Positions 32,530 through 42,443 of a stretch of DNA of 46,023 bases are shown here, piece by piece (positions within the stretch are counted from its first letter, which is position 1; each line of letters begins with the position of its first letter). Position numbers and translations under genes: made by a program. Source of the DNA: Geosporobacter subterraneus DSM 17957. Lineage in GTDB: Bacteria > Bacillota > Clostridia > Peptostreptococcales > Thermotaleaceae. A model generated the notes under the pieces. That model was given only the letters and a program-made list of their open reading frames with translations, ran no database searches and had not been told where the DNA came from. The DNA is taken from positions 1 through 46,023 of the forward strand of contig NZ_FQZV01000034.1 of the NCBI RefSeq assembly GCF_900142145.1, read 5' to 3'.

Positions 32530-34965
32530 TTAGCCCATTATGACCTCCACATTGTGCACAGCAGCATTATCCAATAGTCTAATAAAGTTGCTGTCTTGTT
32601 CCTGACCATCGATAATTATTTTTTTGACTCCCTTGCTTACCCCCTCAGGATTCCTTATGGTTATATGGTATTCTGCATCACGATATACCCGTTTAATGGC
32701 TATATTATCCCAATCCTTTGGTATACAAGGATCGATCGTCAAACCGTCATAGTCTGGCCTGATTCCTAATATCCATTTTGTAATGGCTTCATAATTCCAA
32801 GCTGCAGTACCCGTAAGCCATGAATTTTTTGCTTCCCCGTGCCTTGGTGCATCCTTCCCGGCGATCATTTGTGCATATACGTAGGGTTCCAGTCTGTGAA
32901 TCTCACTGATTTCTTCCAGATAAGCCGGTGCAATCTTCCTATAATATTCAAAAGCCTTATCCCCTCGCCCTAACAAGGTTTCTGCAATCATAATCCAAGG
33001 ATTGTTGTGGCAGAAGATTCCTGCATTCTCCTTGTATCCTGGAGGATAGGAGGATATTTCTCCAAGATTTAATTTGTATTCGCTATAGGCAGGCTGCTGC
33101 AGCACTAATCCGTAAGGTGTATTCAAATACCGATCCACTGCATCTAATGCCCTTTGTGCCTTACCGTTATCAATTCCGATTCCTGCCATTACACAAAAGC
33201 CTTGGGGTTCAATAAAAATTTTCCCTTCCTCATTTTCTACGCTACCCACCTTATCTCCATAGAAATCATAGGCTCTTAAAAACCACTCTTGGTCATAACC
33301 GTGGGTTTCAACATTATTGTGCATTTTTTCAACTTCCAGAAGAACACTTTGGGCCAAGTCCTCCTTTCCTAACCGCTTATATAATCCAGCCAACTCTTTT
33401 CCTATATAGACAAACATCCCCGCGATAAAGACAGACTCTGCAGTTTTTCCCTTTTGGTTTTCACAGGTTTGGAAGGATTCGTCCGGGTTTACAGAAAAGC
33501 AGTTTAGGTTTAAGCAGTCATTCCAGTCGGCACGGCCAATGAGGGGGAGTCCATGGGGTCCCAGATTGTTTAATGTATAATGAAAAGACTTTTCCATGTG
33601 CTCTAAAAGAGACCCCATGTTGTTTGGATCGCAGTTATAGGGTACCTGCACATCCAGAATATCAAAATCACCTGTTTCCTTGATATATGCGGTGACAGCT
33701 AAAATCAACCATAGGGGATCATCATTAAAGCCCGATCCTATCTCGTGGTTTCCTTTTTTTGTTAGGGGCTGATACTGATGATAAGCACTGCCGTCTTCAA
33801 ATTGTGTTGCTGCGATATCTAGAATTCTTTCTCTTGCTTTTTCGGGAATCTGGTGCACAAAGCCTAACAGATCCTGGTTTGAATCCCTAAAGCCCATACC
33901 TCTTCCTATACCTGTTTCAAAATAAGATGCACTTCTGGACATATTAAAGGTAGTCATACATTGATAGGGATTCCATATATTCACCATTCGATCAAGCTTC
34001 TCGTCATGACTTTTCACTGTAAACTTTGTTAACAGTTGATGCCAATGTTCTTTCAGCTCTAAAAATGCCCTATGAACCGTATCGCCGGTACTGTATTTTT
34101 CCAGAAGCTTTTTTGCTCTTTTTTTGTTGATGACGCCCTTTTCCTGCCATTTCTCTTCAACAGGGTTTTCAACATAACCTAAAATAAAAATAAGTTCTTT
34201 CTCTTCACCGGGTAGCAGCTTTATCTCAATACTATGGGATGCGATTGGATTCCATCCGCTGACAATTGTATTATTAGATTTTCCTGCGAGTACTGCTTCA
34301 GGCTCATGCAATCCGTTGAATGGTCCTAAAAATGCCTCTCGATCTGTATCAAAACCGTTGATCTGGTGATTCACCCCGTAAAAGGCATAGTGGTTTCTTC
34401 TTTCTCTGTAATCGGTTTTATGATAAATCGTTCCATTATCCACTTCCACAGCACCGATACTGTAGGTTCTTTGATAATTGGTCATATCGTCATAGGCGTT
34501 CCAAAGACAGAATTCAATAAAGGAAAAAATAATAATCTCCTTTGGGACATTGCCCTTGTTCCTTACTTTTACCCGATGTATTTCTATGGGGTCTCCCAAG
34601 GGGACCATATACAGTGTTTCTGTTTCTAAATGGTTCTTCACCCCTGTAATTTTTGTATAGCCCATCCCGTGCCTGCATGTATAGCTGTCCAAATCCTCTT
34701 TTACCGGCATCCAGGCAGGTGAGTAATAGCCATCCTTATCCCTTATATAAAAGTATCTTCCGCCGTTATCCAGCGGGATATTGTTATACCTGTATCTCGT
34801 CAGTCTTCTGAGCCTGGCATCCTTATAGAAACAATATCCGCCAGCCGTATTGGATATCAAGCCAAAGAAGTTGTCACTTCCGAGATAATTAATCCATGGA
34901 TAGGGGGTTTTAGGGGTTTGTATTACATATTCTCTATTGACATCATCAAAATACCCGTATTTCAT
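32530..34965 (-). CDS. GH94 cellobiose phosphorylase
   Basis: This 811-residue cytoplasmic enzyme cleaves cellobiose with phosphate to alpha-glucose 1-phosphate and glucose. The length equals that of well-studied clostridial cellobiose phosphorylases. Landmarks are the start [34 protein letters not shown], and DWND at 480-483, which carries the general acid in this family. An N-terminal beta-sandwich precedes the (alpha/alpha)6 barrel. AAGGATG precedes the ATG. It lies 22 bp after the second GH94 gene. Specificity for cellobiose is inferred from overall resemblance, so a related beta-glucoside remains possible. Confidence 0.9.
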   Translation of the reverse strand: MKYGYFDDVNREYVIQTPKTPYPWINYLGSDNFFGLISNTAGGYCFYKDARLRRLTRYRYNNIPLDNGGRYFYIRDKDGYYSPAWMPVKEDLDSYTCRHGMGYTKITGVKNHLETETLYMVPLGDPIEIHRVKVRNKGNVPKEIIIFSFIEFCLWNAYDDMTNYQRTYSIGAVEVDNGTIYHKTDYRERRNHYAFYGVNHQINGFDTDREAFLGPFNGLHEPEAVLAGKSNNTIVSGWNPIASHSIEIKLLPGEEKELIFILGYVENPVEEKWQEKGVINKKRAKKLLEKYSTGDTVHRAFLELKEHWHQLLTKFTVKSHDEKLDRMVNIWNPYQCMTTFNMSRSASYFETGIGRGMGFRDSNQDLLGFVHQIPEKARERILDIAATQFEDGSAYHQYQPLTKKGNHEIGSGFNDDPLWLILAVTAYIKETGDFDILDVQVPYNCDPNNMGSLLEHMEKSFHYTLNNLGPHGLPLIGRADWNDCLNLNCFSVNPDESFQTCENQKGKTAESVFIAGMFVYIGKELAGLYKRLGKEDLAQSVLLEVEKMHNNVETHGYDQEWFLRAYDFYGDKVGSVENEEGKIFIEPQGFCVMAGIGIDNGKAQRALDAVDRYLNTPYGLVLQQPAYSEYKLNLGEISSYPPGYKENAGIFCHNNPWIMIAETLLGRGDKAFEYYRKIAPAYLEEISEIHRLEPYVYAQMIAGKDAPRHGEAKNSWLTGTAAWNYEAITKWILGIRPDYDGLTIDPCIPKDWDNIAIKRVYRDAEYHITIRNPEGVSKGVKKIIIDGQEQDSNFIRLLDNAAVHNVEVIMG

Positions 34966-34987
34966 ATTCTACACATCCTTTCATCGG

Positions 34988-37399
34988 TCATCCCATGATT
35001 GCCTCTACATCATAAATTGTGCCCCCATCGGGGATTGGGATTGTTTGCCCCTCTATTTCATTTCCATTCAAGAATATCTGCTTCACCCCTTTACTGATAC
35101 CCTCCGGATTTTTAACATTTATATTAAAGACTGCATTCCTAAAATGTCTTGTGACCGTAAAACCCTGCCAGTCGGTGGGGATACAGGGGTCTATGATTAA
35201 TCCGCCATAGCTGGGTCGGATTCCAAGCAGGTATTTTACTGCTGACTGATACATCCATGAAGCCGTACCCGACAACCAGCTGTTCCGCGCCAATCCAAAT
35301 TGAGGATGCTCATCTCCCAGGATGTTTTGAGGATAACAATAGGGCTCACACTCGTATTCGTCAATGATATTGTTTTTTAGTGCCGGATTGATTTGCGTAT
35401 AATATGTATAGGCTTGATTGCCATTTCCAAGCATCGCTTCGGCGATGATTACCCAGGGATTGCTATGCAGGAAAATGCCTCCGTTTTCCTTGGCTCCCGG
35501 GGGATAAGTGGTAATCCCTCCCTTTTCTGGTTCGTAGCCCGAATATCCGGGATAACTCAATTTAATCCCCTTCGTTGTATTTAACAATTTATTTACGGAT
35601 ATTAGCGCTTTCACCGCCCTGTCATAGGGTGCAAAGCCAGAAATCACACTCCAGGACTGGGCATTGACATAAATTTTCCCCTTATCATTTTCCTTTGACC
35701 CAATTTTATCTCCCTTATCATCAAAATAGCGAATATACCAGGCCCCATCCCAACAGCACTGGTTTACATTCTGCTTCATTTCTTGATAATATCCATGATA
35801 CTTCCGTGCCGATACCGCATCTCCAAGGTATTCCATCAGCTCAGTCATTTCCTTTAACGCAGCACCGTATAGATTGGCCGTAAACACCGACTCTGCACCG
35901 TAAGGAAGATTCACTGTATCATTCCAATCAGCAAAACCCAGCAGAGGTAAGCCGTGAGCACCTAGATCCTGTCTTGTAAATTCAATGGCCCGCCTTAGAT
36001 GTTCTAAGACTGTTCCCCACTCTAAAGGTTTTTCTTCCCTGTCTTTTTCATAGAAAGGTATTTTTTTCGATAGAAATCCCATATTTCCGGTTTCCTTCAT
36101 ATAAGCACAAACTGCTAAAACAATCCATAAATGATCATCGCTATAGTACTTGGGTCTGTCTTCCATCTCTCTTGAGTCCCCTGCATTGGCTTCCATCGTC
36201 AGGGGATTAAGCTGGTGCATTGCAGACCCATTTCTGTTCTGCACATGGAGGAGCATCTCCACAAGTTCTCTGCCTTCCTCCGGTGCGTGGCCAAGTATTC
36301 CCATAGCATCCTGGGCACTATCCCTGAAACCAATTCCTCTGGCACCAAAGCCCAATTGGTATAAGGACAGATACCTGGCCCAATTTTTTGTAATATAACA
36401 CTGGCGGGGATTATGGATATTCAGCATCCTATTCATCGCTGCATCGGGGGTATTCACCACAGCCTTTGAAAGATAATCCTCCCAAAATTGCTTAAGGGCT
36501 GCCAGTGCTTTATCCACTGATTTAGGATCTCTATACTTATGAATATCCTTTATGGCTTCGTCTATCTTCGCAGTTTGGCCCAGCTGTGTAATCACCCGTT
36601 TGCGGTCACCGCTTTGCAGGACACCTAAATGGTGCATTAAAGCTCCTATATTATCTCCTCTCAATGCTTCATAATTGCTTAATTCATCTTGATTTAGACT
36701 TTCCGGGGATTTCCATGTGCCGTATCCATGATTCCCAAGAAATTTTTTTCTATCTGATTCAAAAGAAGAGATTGGGTGATTAGATGTAAAGTAATTGACG
36801 CGATGCTCTCTATTCATAAAAGCATATTGGGTTAATATTTTGCGGCCTTCAGCCTCTTCGATGATTTTTGACTGCATGGTTTGCGGAACCCAATCTGCGT
36901 TTGTAAGCTGCTTTAAAGCGTCGAAATGCGTATACTCAATAACAGGAATCAAATCTAATTGGACGGGCTCTTTGTTCAGATTGGTTATACATATGTCTCT
37001 AATCTCACAGAAACCATTTAAAGGAACAAAAATGGTTACTTCAGTTTCTATTCCGTAAAATTCAGATATGATTTTCATATAGCCTAAACCCACATGACAT
37101 TCATATCTGTCATAATGATCCAGGGTAGGCACATAGAAGGGTGAAAAAATCTTATATCCTGATGCACCGCCTATCCGAATATAAAGGGTCTCCCCTTTAA
37201 ACTCCCCGCCAGGCAGCTGGGGGATATATTTAATAATCCGATTTAAGGCCGGATCTCCCTTACAGAGCAGGGCTCCGCCGGTTTGGTCCACAAAACCGCC
37301 AAAGTCGATGGTACCGATATAATTAATCCATGCAACAGGTGTCCGAGGTTCCGTAATCACATACTCCTTCTGAAGGTCATCAAAATATCCATACTTCAT
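34988..37399 (-). CDS. GH94 family phosphorylase, specificity unknown
   Basis: This 803-residue paralogue of the neighbouring cellobiose phosphorylase shares [32 protein letters not shown] and the catalytic GFADWNDTVNL. It differs around the acceptor region (PYGAESVFTANLYGAAL in place of [19 protein letters not shown]). A different acceptor sugar is likely, for example laminaribiose, cellobionate or N-acetyl sugars, and I cannot choose between them. I took the ATG at 37399 because AAGGAG lies eight bases upstream; the ATG at 37405 is too close. It is the first enzyme gene after the importer genes. Confidence 0.85.
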   Translation of the reverse strand: MKYGYFDDLQKEYVITEPRTPVAWINYIGTIDFGGFVDQTGGALLCKGDPALNRIIKYIPQLPGGEFKGETLYIRIGGASGYKIFSPFYVPTLDHYDRYECHVGLGYMKIISEFYGIETEVTIFVPLNGFCEIRDICITNLNKEPVQLDLIPVIEYTHFDALKQLTNADWVPQTMQSKIIEEAEGRKILTQYAFMNREHRVNYFTSNHPISSFESDRKKFLGNHGYGTWKSPESLNQDELSNYEALRGDNIGALMHHLGVLQSGDRKRVITQLGQTAKIDEAIKDIHKYRDPKSVDKALAALKQFWEDYLSKAVVNTPDAAMNRMLNIHNPRQCYITKNWARYLSLYQLGFGARGIGFRDSAQDAMGILGHAPEEGRELVEMLLHVQNRNGSAMHQLNPLTMEANAGDSREMEDRPKYYSDDHLWIVLAVCAYMKETGNMGFLSKKIPFYEKDREEKPLEWGTVLEHLRRAIEFTRQDLGAHGLPLLGFADWNDTVNLPYGAESVFTANLYGAALKEMTELMEYLGDAVSARKYHGYYQEMKQNVNQCCWDGAWYIRYFDDKGDKIGSKENDKGKIYVNAQSWSVISGFAPYDRAVKALISVNKLLNTTKGIKLSYPGYSGYEPEKGGITTYPPGAKENGGIFLHSNPWVIIAEAMLGNGNQAYTYYTQINPALKNNIIDEYECEPYCYPQNILGDEHPQFGLARNSWLSGTASWMYQSAVKYLLGIRPSYGGLIIDPCIPTDWQGFTVTRHFRNAVFNINVKNPEGISKGVKQIFLNGNEIEGQTIPIPDGGTIYDVEAIMG

Positions 37400-37483
37400 A
37401 ATCATTCTCCTTACCTTTTCTTGATCTCGCCTTGAAAAGCCATACCCTATTTCAGTATCCCTGTCTTTTCATAGCTTTAATAA

Positions 37484-38362
37484 CTACTGCTTAACAGCCC
37501 CAGCCGTCAGTCCTCCGATAATGTATTTTGAACAAAAGGCAAATACAACCATAATCGGTACCATTGACATTGCAATCGCCACATAAACGGCACCAAAATC
37601 TGTTCGGTATACCCCTTTGGCCATGGCTGTTAAAATCGGTACCGTATATTTTTTCTCGTCATACAATACAACCAATGGAACTAAGTAGCTGTTCCATGAG
37701 GCGATAAAAGTAAAAATTGACATGGTGGCAATAGAAGGTGTTATGATGGGAAGTACAATCTTGTTAAATATTCTAAATTCACTGCATCCGTCTATTCTGG
37801 CCGACTCAACGATTTCATTGGGTACTGCAGCGTCAATATAAAGTTTTACAAAGAATACAAAGTTTGCATTGGCTATGGCAGGAATAATCAATGCCAAATG
37901 CTTATTGATCAGGTGAAGCTCACTGCAAACCTTAAAAAAACCGATCAATCCAAGCTGAGATGGAAACATCATAGAACCGAGCAATATGCCAAATAAAAGC
38001 CTGCTTCCTTTAAATCTGTATTTAGAAAATCCATAGGCCGTTAAAGCACCAAAATAAGCTGCTAAGGCCGTGCTGGATATGGAGATAATCAGGCTGTTTT
38101 TAAAGCCCTGCCACATGTTTACGCTGTCCATCATTCTTTTATAGTTGTCTGCAAAAGCACTTCCCGGCAGTACATTTAATTGCGTAGCGATATCATTGCT
38201 GGTATGAGTAGCATTAATGATCATCATATAGAAAGGCAAAAAGCATAAAACTGCTAGAGAAATCAAAAGAAAGTACAGTCCAATCGTTGATAGTTCCCAT
38301 TTTGAGTGCTTTGTCCTTAATGGTCTGGACAATTCCTTCTGCGTAGTTAAATCAAATGCCAT
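37484..38362 (-). CDS. carbohydrate ABC transporter permease, MalG/AraQ type
   Basis: This is a 292-residue membrane subunit with six helices. The permease EAA loop (VESARIDGCSEFRIFNKIVL) is near residue 190, and the C-terminus is GLTAGAVKQ. GGGGGGAG precedes the ATG. It lies 11 bp downstream of its partner permease gene. It belongs to the beta-glucoside importer feeding the GH94 phosphorylases and must borrow an ATPase encoded elsewhere. Confidence 0.93.
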   Translation of the reverse strand: MAFDLTTQKELSRPLRTKHSKWELSTIGLYFLLISLAVLCFLPFYMMIINATHTSNDIATQLNVLPGSAFADNYKRMMDSVNMWQGFKNSLIISISSTALAAYFGALTAYGFSKYRFKGSRLLFGILLGSMMFPSQLGLIGFFKVCSELHLINKHLALIIPAIANANFVFFVKLYIDAAVPNEIVESARIDGCSEFRIFNKIVLPIITPSIATMSIFTFIASWNSYLVPLVVLYDEKKYTVPILTAMAKGVYRTDFGAVYVAIAMSMVPIMVVFAFCSKYIIGGLTAGAVKQ

Positions 38363-38373
38363 TATACTCCCCC

Positions 38374-39270
38374 CTACTCATAAAGTGATTTTCTGTTGAT
38401 GAGTCTATAGGCAACAGCTACCACCATGATCACAAGTACAAATAAACCGACACCTATCGTTGCCCCATAGCCAAAATTATAATTAGCAAATGTGGTATTG
38501 TATAAGTACATCACCATGGTGAGGGTTGAAATCTGCGGTGCACCGTTTCCCCCGGACAGTACGTAGGGAACGTCGAACATGGTTAAACCGCCAATCAGCG
38601 ACGTTACTACCTGATACAAAATGATCGGTCGGAGACAAGGAAGGGTTATACACCAAAATGTCTGCCATTTATTTGCTCCATCTACCCTGGCAGCTTCGAA
38701 ATACTCTTCAGGAATCGCTCGAATACCAGCCATAAAAATAATCATGCTGTATCCAAACCACATCCACCACAAAGTAAAGGAAACTGCAAACCGCGAAGAG
38801 AATATATCCTGCAAAAAGTTTATAGGCTCATCCACAAGCCCAAAGGACAAAAGGATTCGGTTTATAGACCCCGACTGCCAATCCAATAGAAAAAATACTA
38901 ATGTACCTACTGATGCCATGGTCACAAGGTTGGGCAAATAATAGATCCATCGAAAGAAGGCTTTTCCCTTAAGCTTTCTGTCTGTTAAAGCTACTGCTAA
39001 AGCAAGGCCCATGATCAACTGAGGGATAATACAGCCTAACCACATCATCCATGTATTGCCTACACTCTTAAAGAAAAAGCTATCGTTAAACAGCCTTTTA
39101 TAATTCTCCACGCCAACGAATTGGGGAGGTACAATGCTTCCGTCCCACTTGGTAAAGCTAATGCCAAAAGAATAGATGATCGGATAAACTACAAATATAG
39201 TCAATATAATAAAAAATGGTGCGATGAACAAATATCCATATGTATCTTTTTGAATGCTTTTTGACCGCAC
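38374..39270 (-). CDS. carbohydrate ABC transporter permease, MalF/LacF type
   Basis: This 298-residue membrane subunit has six helices and an EAA loop (FEAARVDGANKWQTFWCITL) near residue 205. I chose the GTG at 39270 because GGGAGG lies seven bases upstream and the product then starts with a short basic segment before helix 1. The frame is open further to an ATG at 39345, but that would run through an inter-gene hairpin to the binding-protein stop. It is the partner of the MalG-type permease. Confidence 0.92.
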   Translation of the reverse strand: MRSKSIQKDTYGYLFIAPFFIILTIFVVYPIIYSFGISFTKWDGSIVPPQFVGVENYKRLFNDSFFFKSVGNTWMMWLGCIIPQLIMGLALAVALTDRKLKGKAFFRWIYYLPNLVTMASVGTLVFFLLDWQSGSINRILLSFGLVDEPINFLQDIFSSRFAVSFTLWWMWFGYSMIIFMAGIRAIPEEYFEAARVDGANKWQTFWCITLPCLRPIILYQVVTSLIGGLTMFDVPYVLSGGNGAPQISTLTMVMYLYNTTFANYNFGYGATIGVGLFVLVIMVVAVAYRLINRKSLYE

Positions 39271-39305
39271 ATCCGTTCCTCCCTTCCATGGGAATAATGA
39301 ATGGA

Positions 39306-39339
39306 ATTGCCTTATTAGCAGGGTTGCTAATAAGGCAAT
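39306..39339 (-). terminator. inter-gene hairpin between binding-protein and permease genes (GH94 locus)
   Basis: A perfect 15-bp stem (ATTGCCTTATTAGCA and its complement) with a 4-nt loop lies just after the binding-protein stop codon. It lacks a solid U-run, so it is more likely a 3' stabilising or processing hairpin than a full terminator. The GH65 locus has a comparable hairpin at the same place. Confidence 0.65.
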
Positions 39340-39345
39340 ATTCAC

Positions 39346-40716
39346 CTACTCAACGATCAAATCCGGCAAATCGGATTTAACCTTCTCTTTGAATTGTTGA
39401 ATAAACTGCTCTTTTGTGATCTTACCTGCCAGGTAGGTTTGCATGATATCCTGGAATGATTTGCGCATCTGATCATCATACTGGGTAATAAGATTACCGT
39501 TGACTTTTTCTACCATAGGACCATAAACTTCATAGGTGTTTTGATTTACAGTCTTATTGACAAAGCTTGAATCGTTCTTTAGCTCTTCAATTACAGCGAT
39601 GTGATTTACAAAGTCTCCTGTTTTAATTGCCCATGCTTTTAAATGCTCTTTATCTGTTGCAAGGAATTTAACAAATTCCCATGCAAGTTCCTTATTTTTA
39701 GACTGCTGGGAGATTCCTGCCCATGTCCCGCCTTCATAATAAGGCATAGGTGTAGCTACAGCCCATCTTCCGGCCTGTGCATTTTTCTCATCGTTTACAG
39801 CTACAATCCACTGAATACCCCATGTAGGGATTGCATAGCACATATGGATATCATCGGCTACTGCAGCTGACCAGGCCGGTGTCCATTGCCTGATACCACC
39901 CTCAAGACCTTCGTCTCGCATGGTCTTAGCGATGTCAATATACTCTAGCATTTTTGGATCAATGATAAACTTGTTATCCTTTACCCATGGCTGTGTACGT
40001 GCTCCGCCCACGTATATTTTATACAAATCCTCTGTTCCTACAAACAGCTTCGCCTTTCCTTTGCTGGCCTCTTTTACTTTTCTGGCGGTCTCAACAATCT
40101 TTTCCGGTGTTGAAAGCATCGCTGAAATCTCATCGGGATCATCTGTTCCTAAATATTTTTTTGCCAAATCCCGTTTATAGCCAACGCCGCCTGGACACGC
40201 TTGCCATGATAAGGCTCTCATATTGCCTGCGTTGTCTCTGCCGATATCTACTGTATAAGGGATGTTTGCATCTACATATTCTTCCGCATTAAAGGGTGCA
40301 GCAGACAGGTTTTCGAATCCTCCCGGCAAATTTACAAATCTCTTAACAAATGCATTTTCAGCTGCCAATACATCCGGCATGCCTGATCCTGCACGAATGG
40401 CTGAAGTTACTTTATTTTGATAAGCTAGATCTGTGTCCGAGGTAATCTGAACATTTACTTTTACATTTGGGTATTTTCCCATAAAGGCTTCTGCAAGCTT
40501 TGGCCCCTCATCCTTGTTAAAGTGCCAGAATGTAAGCTCTCCGGTAAAATCTTCCGGTTTTTTCTCTGCCGGAACTACACCACTTTCCGGGCTTTCCTGC
40601 GGCGGATTGTTGGCTGCCGGTTCTGAACCTTGGTTACTGCATCCGGCAAACAGCGATGCAATGAAAACTACACACATCATCAAAGCAAGCGCTTTCCTCA
40701 AATGCATTTTTTTCAT
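39346..40716 (-). CDS. sugar ABC transporter substrate-binding lipoprotein
   Basis: This 456-residue extracellular binding protein has a basic start (MKKMHLRK), a hydrophobic core and lipobox LFAGC, with the lipid-anchored Cys near residue 26, then a Ser/Pro/Glu-rich linker. The mature part shows family 1 features (ELTFWHFN, YEGGTWAGISQQSKN). It is the first gene of the importer and double-GH94 operon, so a beta-linked glucoside is the likely ligand. A LacI-type operator lies 93 bp upstream of its start codon. Confidence 0.94.
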   Translation of the reverse strand: MKKMHLRKALALMMCVVFIASLFAGCSNQGSEPAANNPPQESPESGVVPAEKKPEDFTGELTFWHFNKDEGPKLAEAFMGKYPNVKVNVQITSDTDLAYQNKVTSAIRAGSGMPDVLAAENAFVKRFVNLPGGFENLSAAPFNAEEYVDANIPYTVDIGRDNAGNMRALSWQACPGGVGYKRDLAKKYLGTDDPDEISAMLSTPEKIVETARKVKEASKGKAKLFVGTEDLYKIYVGGARTQPWVKDNKFIIDPKMLEYIDIAKTMRDEGLEGGIRQWTPAWSAAVADDIHMCYAIPTWGIQWIVAVNDEKNAQAGRWAVATPMPYYEGGTWAGISQQSKNKELAWEFVKFLATDKEHLKAWAIKTGDFVNHIAVIEELKNDSSFVNKTVNQNTYEVYGPMVEKVNGNLITQYDDQMRKSFQDIMQTYLAGKITKEQFIQQFKEKVKSDLPDLIVE

Positions 40717-40808
40717 CTTTATTTCCCCCTTTTAAATAATGGATGATTATGTGATGCTATACCACTAGATTGTCATATGAAAACTGTATAGCCTTTGTAC
40801 AAGCTGTG

Positions 40809-40822
40809 TGAACACGCGTTCA
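40809..40822. promoter_or_regulatory. LacI-type operator upstream of the GH94 operon
   Basis: TGAACACGCGTTCA is an almost perfect palindrome. It matches the site upstream of lacI itself (41903-41916, TGAACGCGTGTTTA) under the pattern TGAACRCGYGTTYA. It lies between the lacI stop codon and the binding-protein gene, upstream of the likely promoter. Confidence 0.75.
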
Positions 40823-40841
40823 TTCTGCATTAAAAAAATAA

Positions 40842-41879
40842 TTACTTCATCTTTCGACAAGAGTCTCGGATGATTAACTCAACAGGTATCTTATAATTTG
40901 CGTAGAAATTGATTTCCTCTTCATTGGCTTTAATCAAGTTATTGGTAGCCATAAAGGCCATATTGAGCAGCGGTATTCTCACTGTTGTTAGTGCCGGCTG
41001 CAGATACCGGGCTAACTCAATATCATCGAATCCAACCAGAGATATGTCTTCCGGTATTTTTAGACCTAACTCCTCAATGGCACGCATAGCCCCCAAACAC
41101 ATACTGTCATTGGCAATAAATATGGCTGTGGGTGTTTCCTTTAATAACAGCTTCTTTACAGCCTTATACCCGCTTTCTTCCGTATAGTTACCCTTTACAA
41201 TCATGTTATTCCTAAGAGGTATTCCGCCTTCAGCCAATGCTTTTTTGTATCCTTCTACCCTTGAAATCGCAGTAAACTGCTCCAAATCTCCAGTGATATG
41301 GGCAATTGCAATATGGCCCAGCTGAATGAGATACTTGGTAGCCTCATAGGCGCCCCCAAAGCTGTCACTATTTACAACAATGGACCTGCTGAAGGGTTCC
41401 TGCTCATTTGACACCTCTTGTTCGATCACTGCCACATTGTATCCGCTTTCAATAATTTCTATAATGGAAGGCTCACTGTTCTTTCCGCCGATAAAAATGC
41501 CCGCAGATATGGTTTTATTATAGAATAATTCCCTTACATTGTTAAAATCCTGCTGTTCATTTACGATTGTACTCAGTACATTGTACCGCTGTTTATTGGC
41601 TGCATCAATGACTGCACTGGTAAAAGGAGAAAAATATGAACTCGTGCACATTTTATTGCCATGGTTGTCATCCTTTGTGTCAATGATAAATAAGCCTATA
41701 ATTCTACTTTTTTTGCCTGCCAGCATTTGTGCTGAGGCATGGGGAACGTAATTGTATTCTTTGATAATCTCCAGCACTCTCTGTCTTGTCTCTTCTGTAA
41801 CATTTCCATAATTATTAATTACTCTGGAAACAGTACTTCTTGATACACCGGCAATTTTTGCGATATCTGAAGCATTCAT
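40842..41879 (-). CDS. LacI-family transcriptional regulator
   Basis: This 345-residue repressor has an N-terminal LacI helix-turn-helix (MNASDIAKIAGVSRSTVSRV, hinge to about residue 60). A periplasmic-binding-protein-like sugar domain follows (about 62-340; GLFIIDTKDD, FIANDSMCLGAMRA, VGFDDIELARYL). It lies directly upstream of the GH94 operon on the same strand but with its own promoter region. Matching operators occur before both units, so it most likely represses itself and the GH94 locus until a sugar signal binds. Confidence 0.95.
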   Translation of the reverse strand: MNASDIAKIAGVSRSTVSRVINNYGNVTEETRQRVLEIIKEYNYVPHASAQMLAGKKSRIIGLFIIDTKDDNHGNKMCTSSYFSPFTSAVIDAANKQRYNVLSTIVNEQQDFNNVRELFYNKTISAGIFIGGKNSEPSIIEIIESGYNVAVIEQEVSNEQEPFSRSIVVNSDSFGGAYEATKYLIQLGHIAIAHITGDLEQFTAISRVEGYKKALAEGGIPLRNNMIVKGNYTEESGYKAVKKLLLKETPTAIFIANDSMCLGAMRAIEELGLKIPEDISLVGFDDIELARYLQPALTTVRIPLLNMAFMATNNLIKANEEEINFYANYKIPVELIIRDSCRKMK

Positions 41880-41902
41880 GGCAACACCTCTTGTTATTAT
41901 TG

Positions 41903-41916
41903 TGAACGCGTGTTTA
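41903..41916. promoter_or_regulatory. autoregulatory LacI-type operator
   Basis: TGAACGCGTGTTTA lies 24 bp upstream of the lacI start codon. A probable minus-strand promoter (TTGTAA, 17 bp, TACACT) is placed so that this site falls just downstream of the -10 box, where a bound repressor would block initiation. Confidence 0.72.
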
Positions 41917-42056
41917 TACTAATAGTGTAACTCCATTTTCTGGATATTACAAGATGTTTTTTTGACTTTTTTGAAAATTATTCTTCATAGCGTATATCTA
42001 TGTGGTAGAATCATAATGTTAAGGACTAAAGATTGATTAACTCAAGGAATCATCGA

Positions 42057-42443
42057 TTACTGCTTTAGGTTTTTTACATAATATTCAATTCTATTGTTTA
42101 TCCATTCATTTACATCTTCCATATAGGATTCAAGAAATTGGAGATCTTCTTCGGTTATGATTTTCATTACTCTATCTTTTGCCTCTAGGAAGGCTTCTTC
42201 TTTCTCTTGTTGAAAAAAAGAGTCTGCTTCTTTGAGATTGTTGACCATGGACTTATTAACCGTCATGACGCTTTGCATAATCGTATTGTCTAACTTCGAC
42301 ATAATTTCGTCGATTTTCTTATGATTCTTTATAGTCTTTTCTCTATTATTTATTGCGGATAAAAGCTTTGCACAGTAGTAGAGCACCACCAAAATGGAAC
42401 CGATTATGACTGTAGTGGAAATAATGTACAGCAAGCTACTCAT
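42057..42443 (-). CDS. small membrane-anchored protein of the lysis cassette
   Basis: The 128-residue protein has one N-terminal membrane helix (about residues 5-25, LLYIISTTVIIGSILVVLYY) followed by a charged, largely helical cytoplasmic or external domain. I recognise no family. It overlaps the end of the amidase gene by 8 bp and is the last gene of the cassette, so it is translated with the lysin. It may be an accessory lysis or anti-holin-like protein, but that is only context. Confidence 0.6.
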   Translation of the reverse strand: MSSLLYIISTTVIIGSILVVLYYCAKLLSAINNREKTIKNHKKIDEIMSKLDNTIMQSVMTVNKSMVNNLKEADSFFQQEKEEAFLEAKDRVMKIITEEDLQFLESYMEDVNEWINNRIEYYVKNLKQ

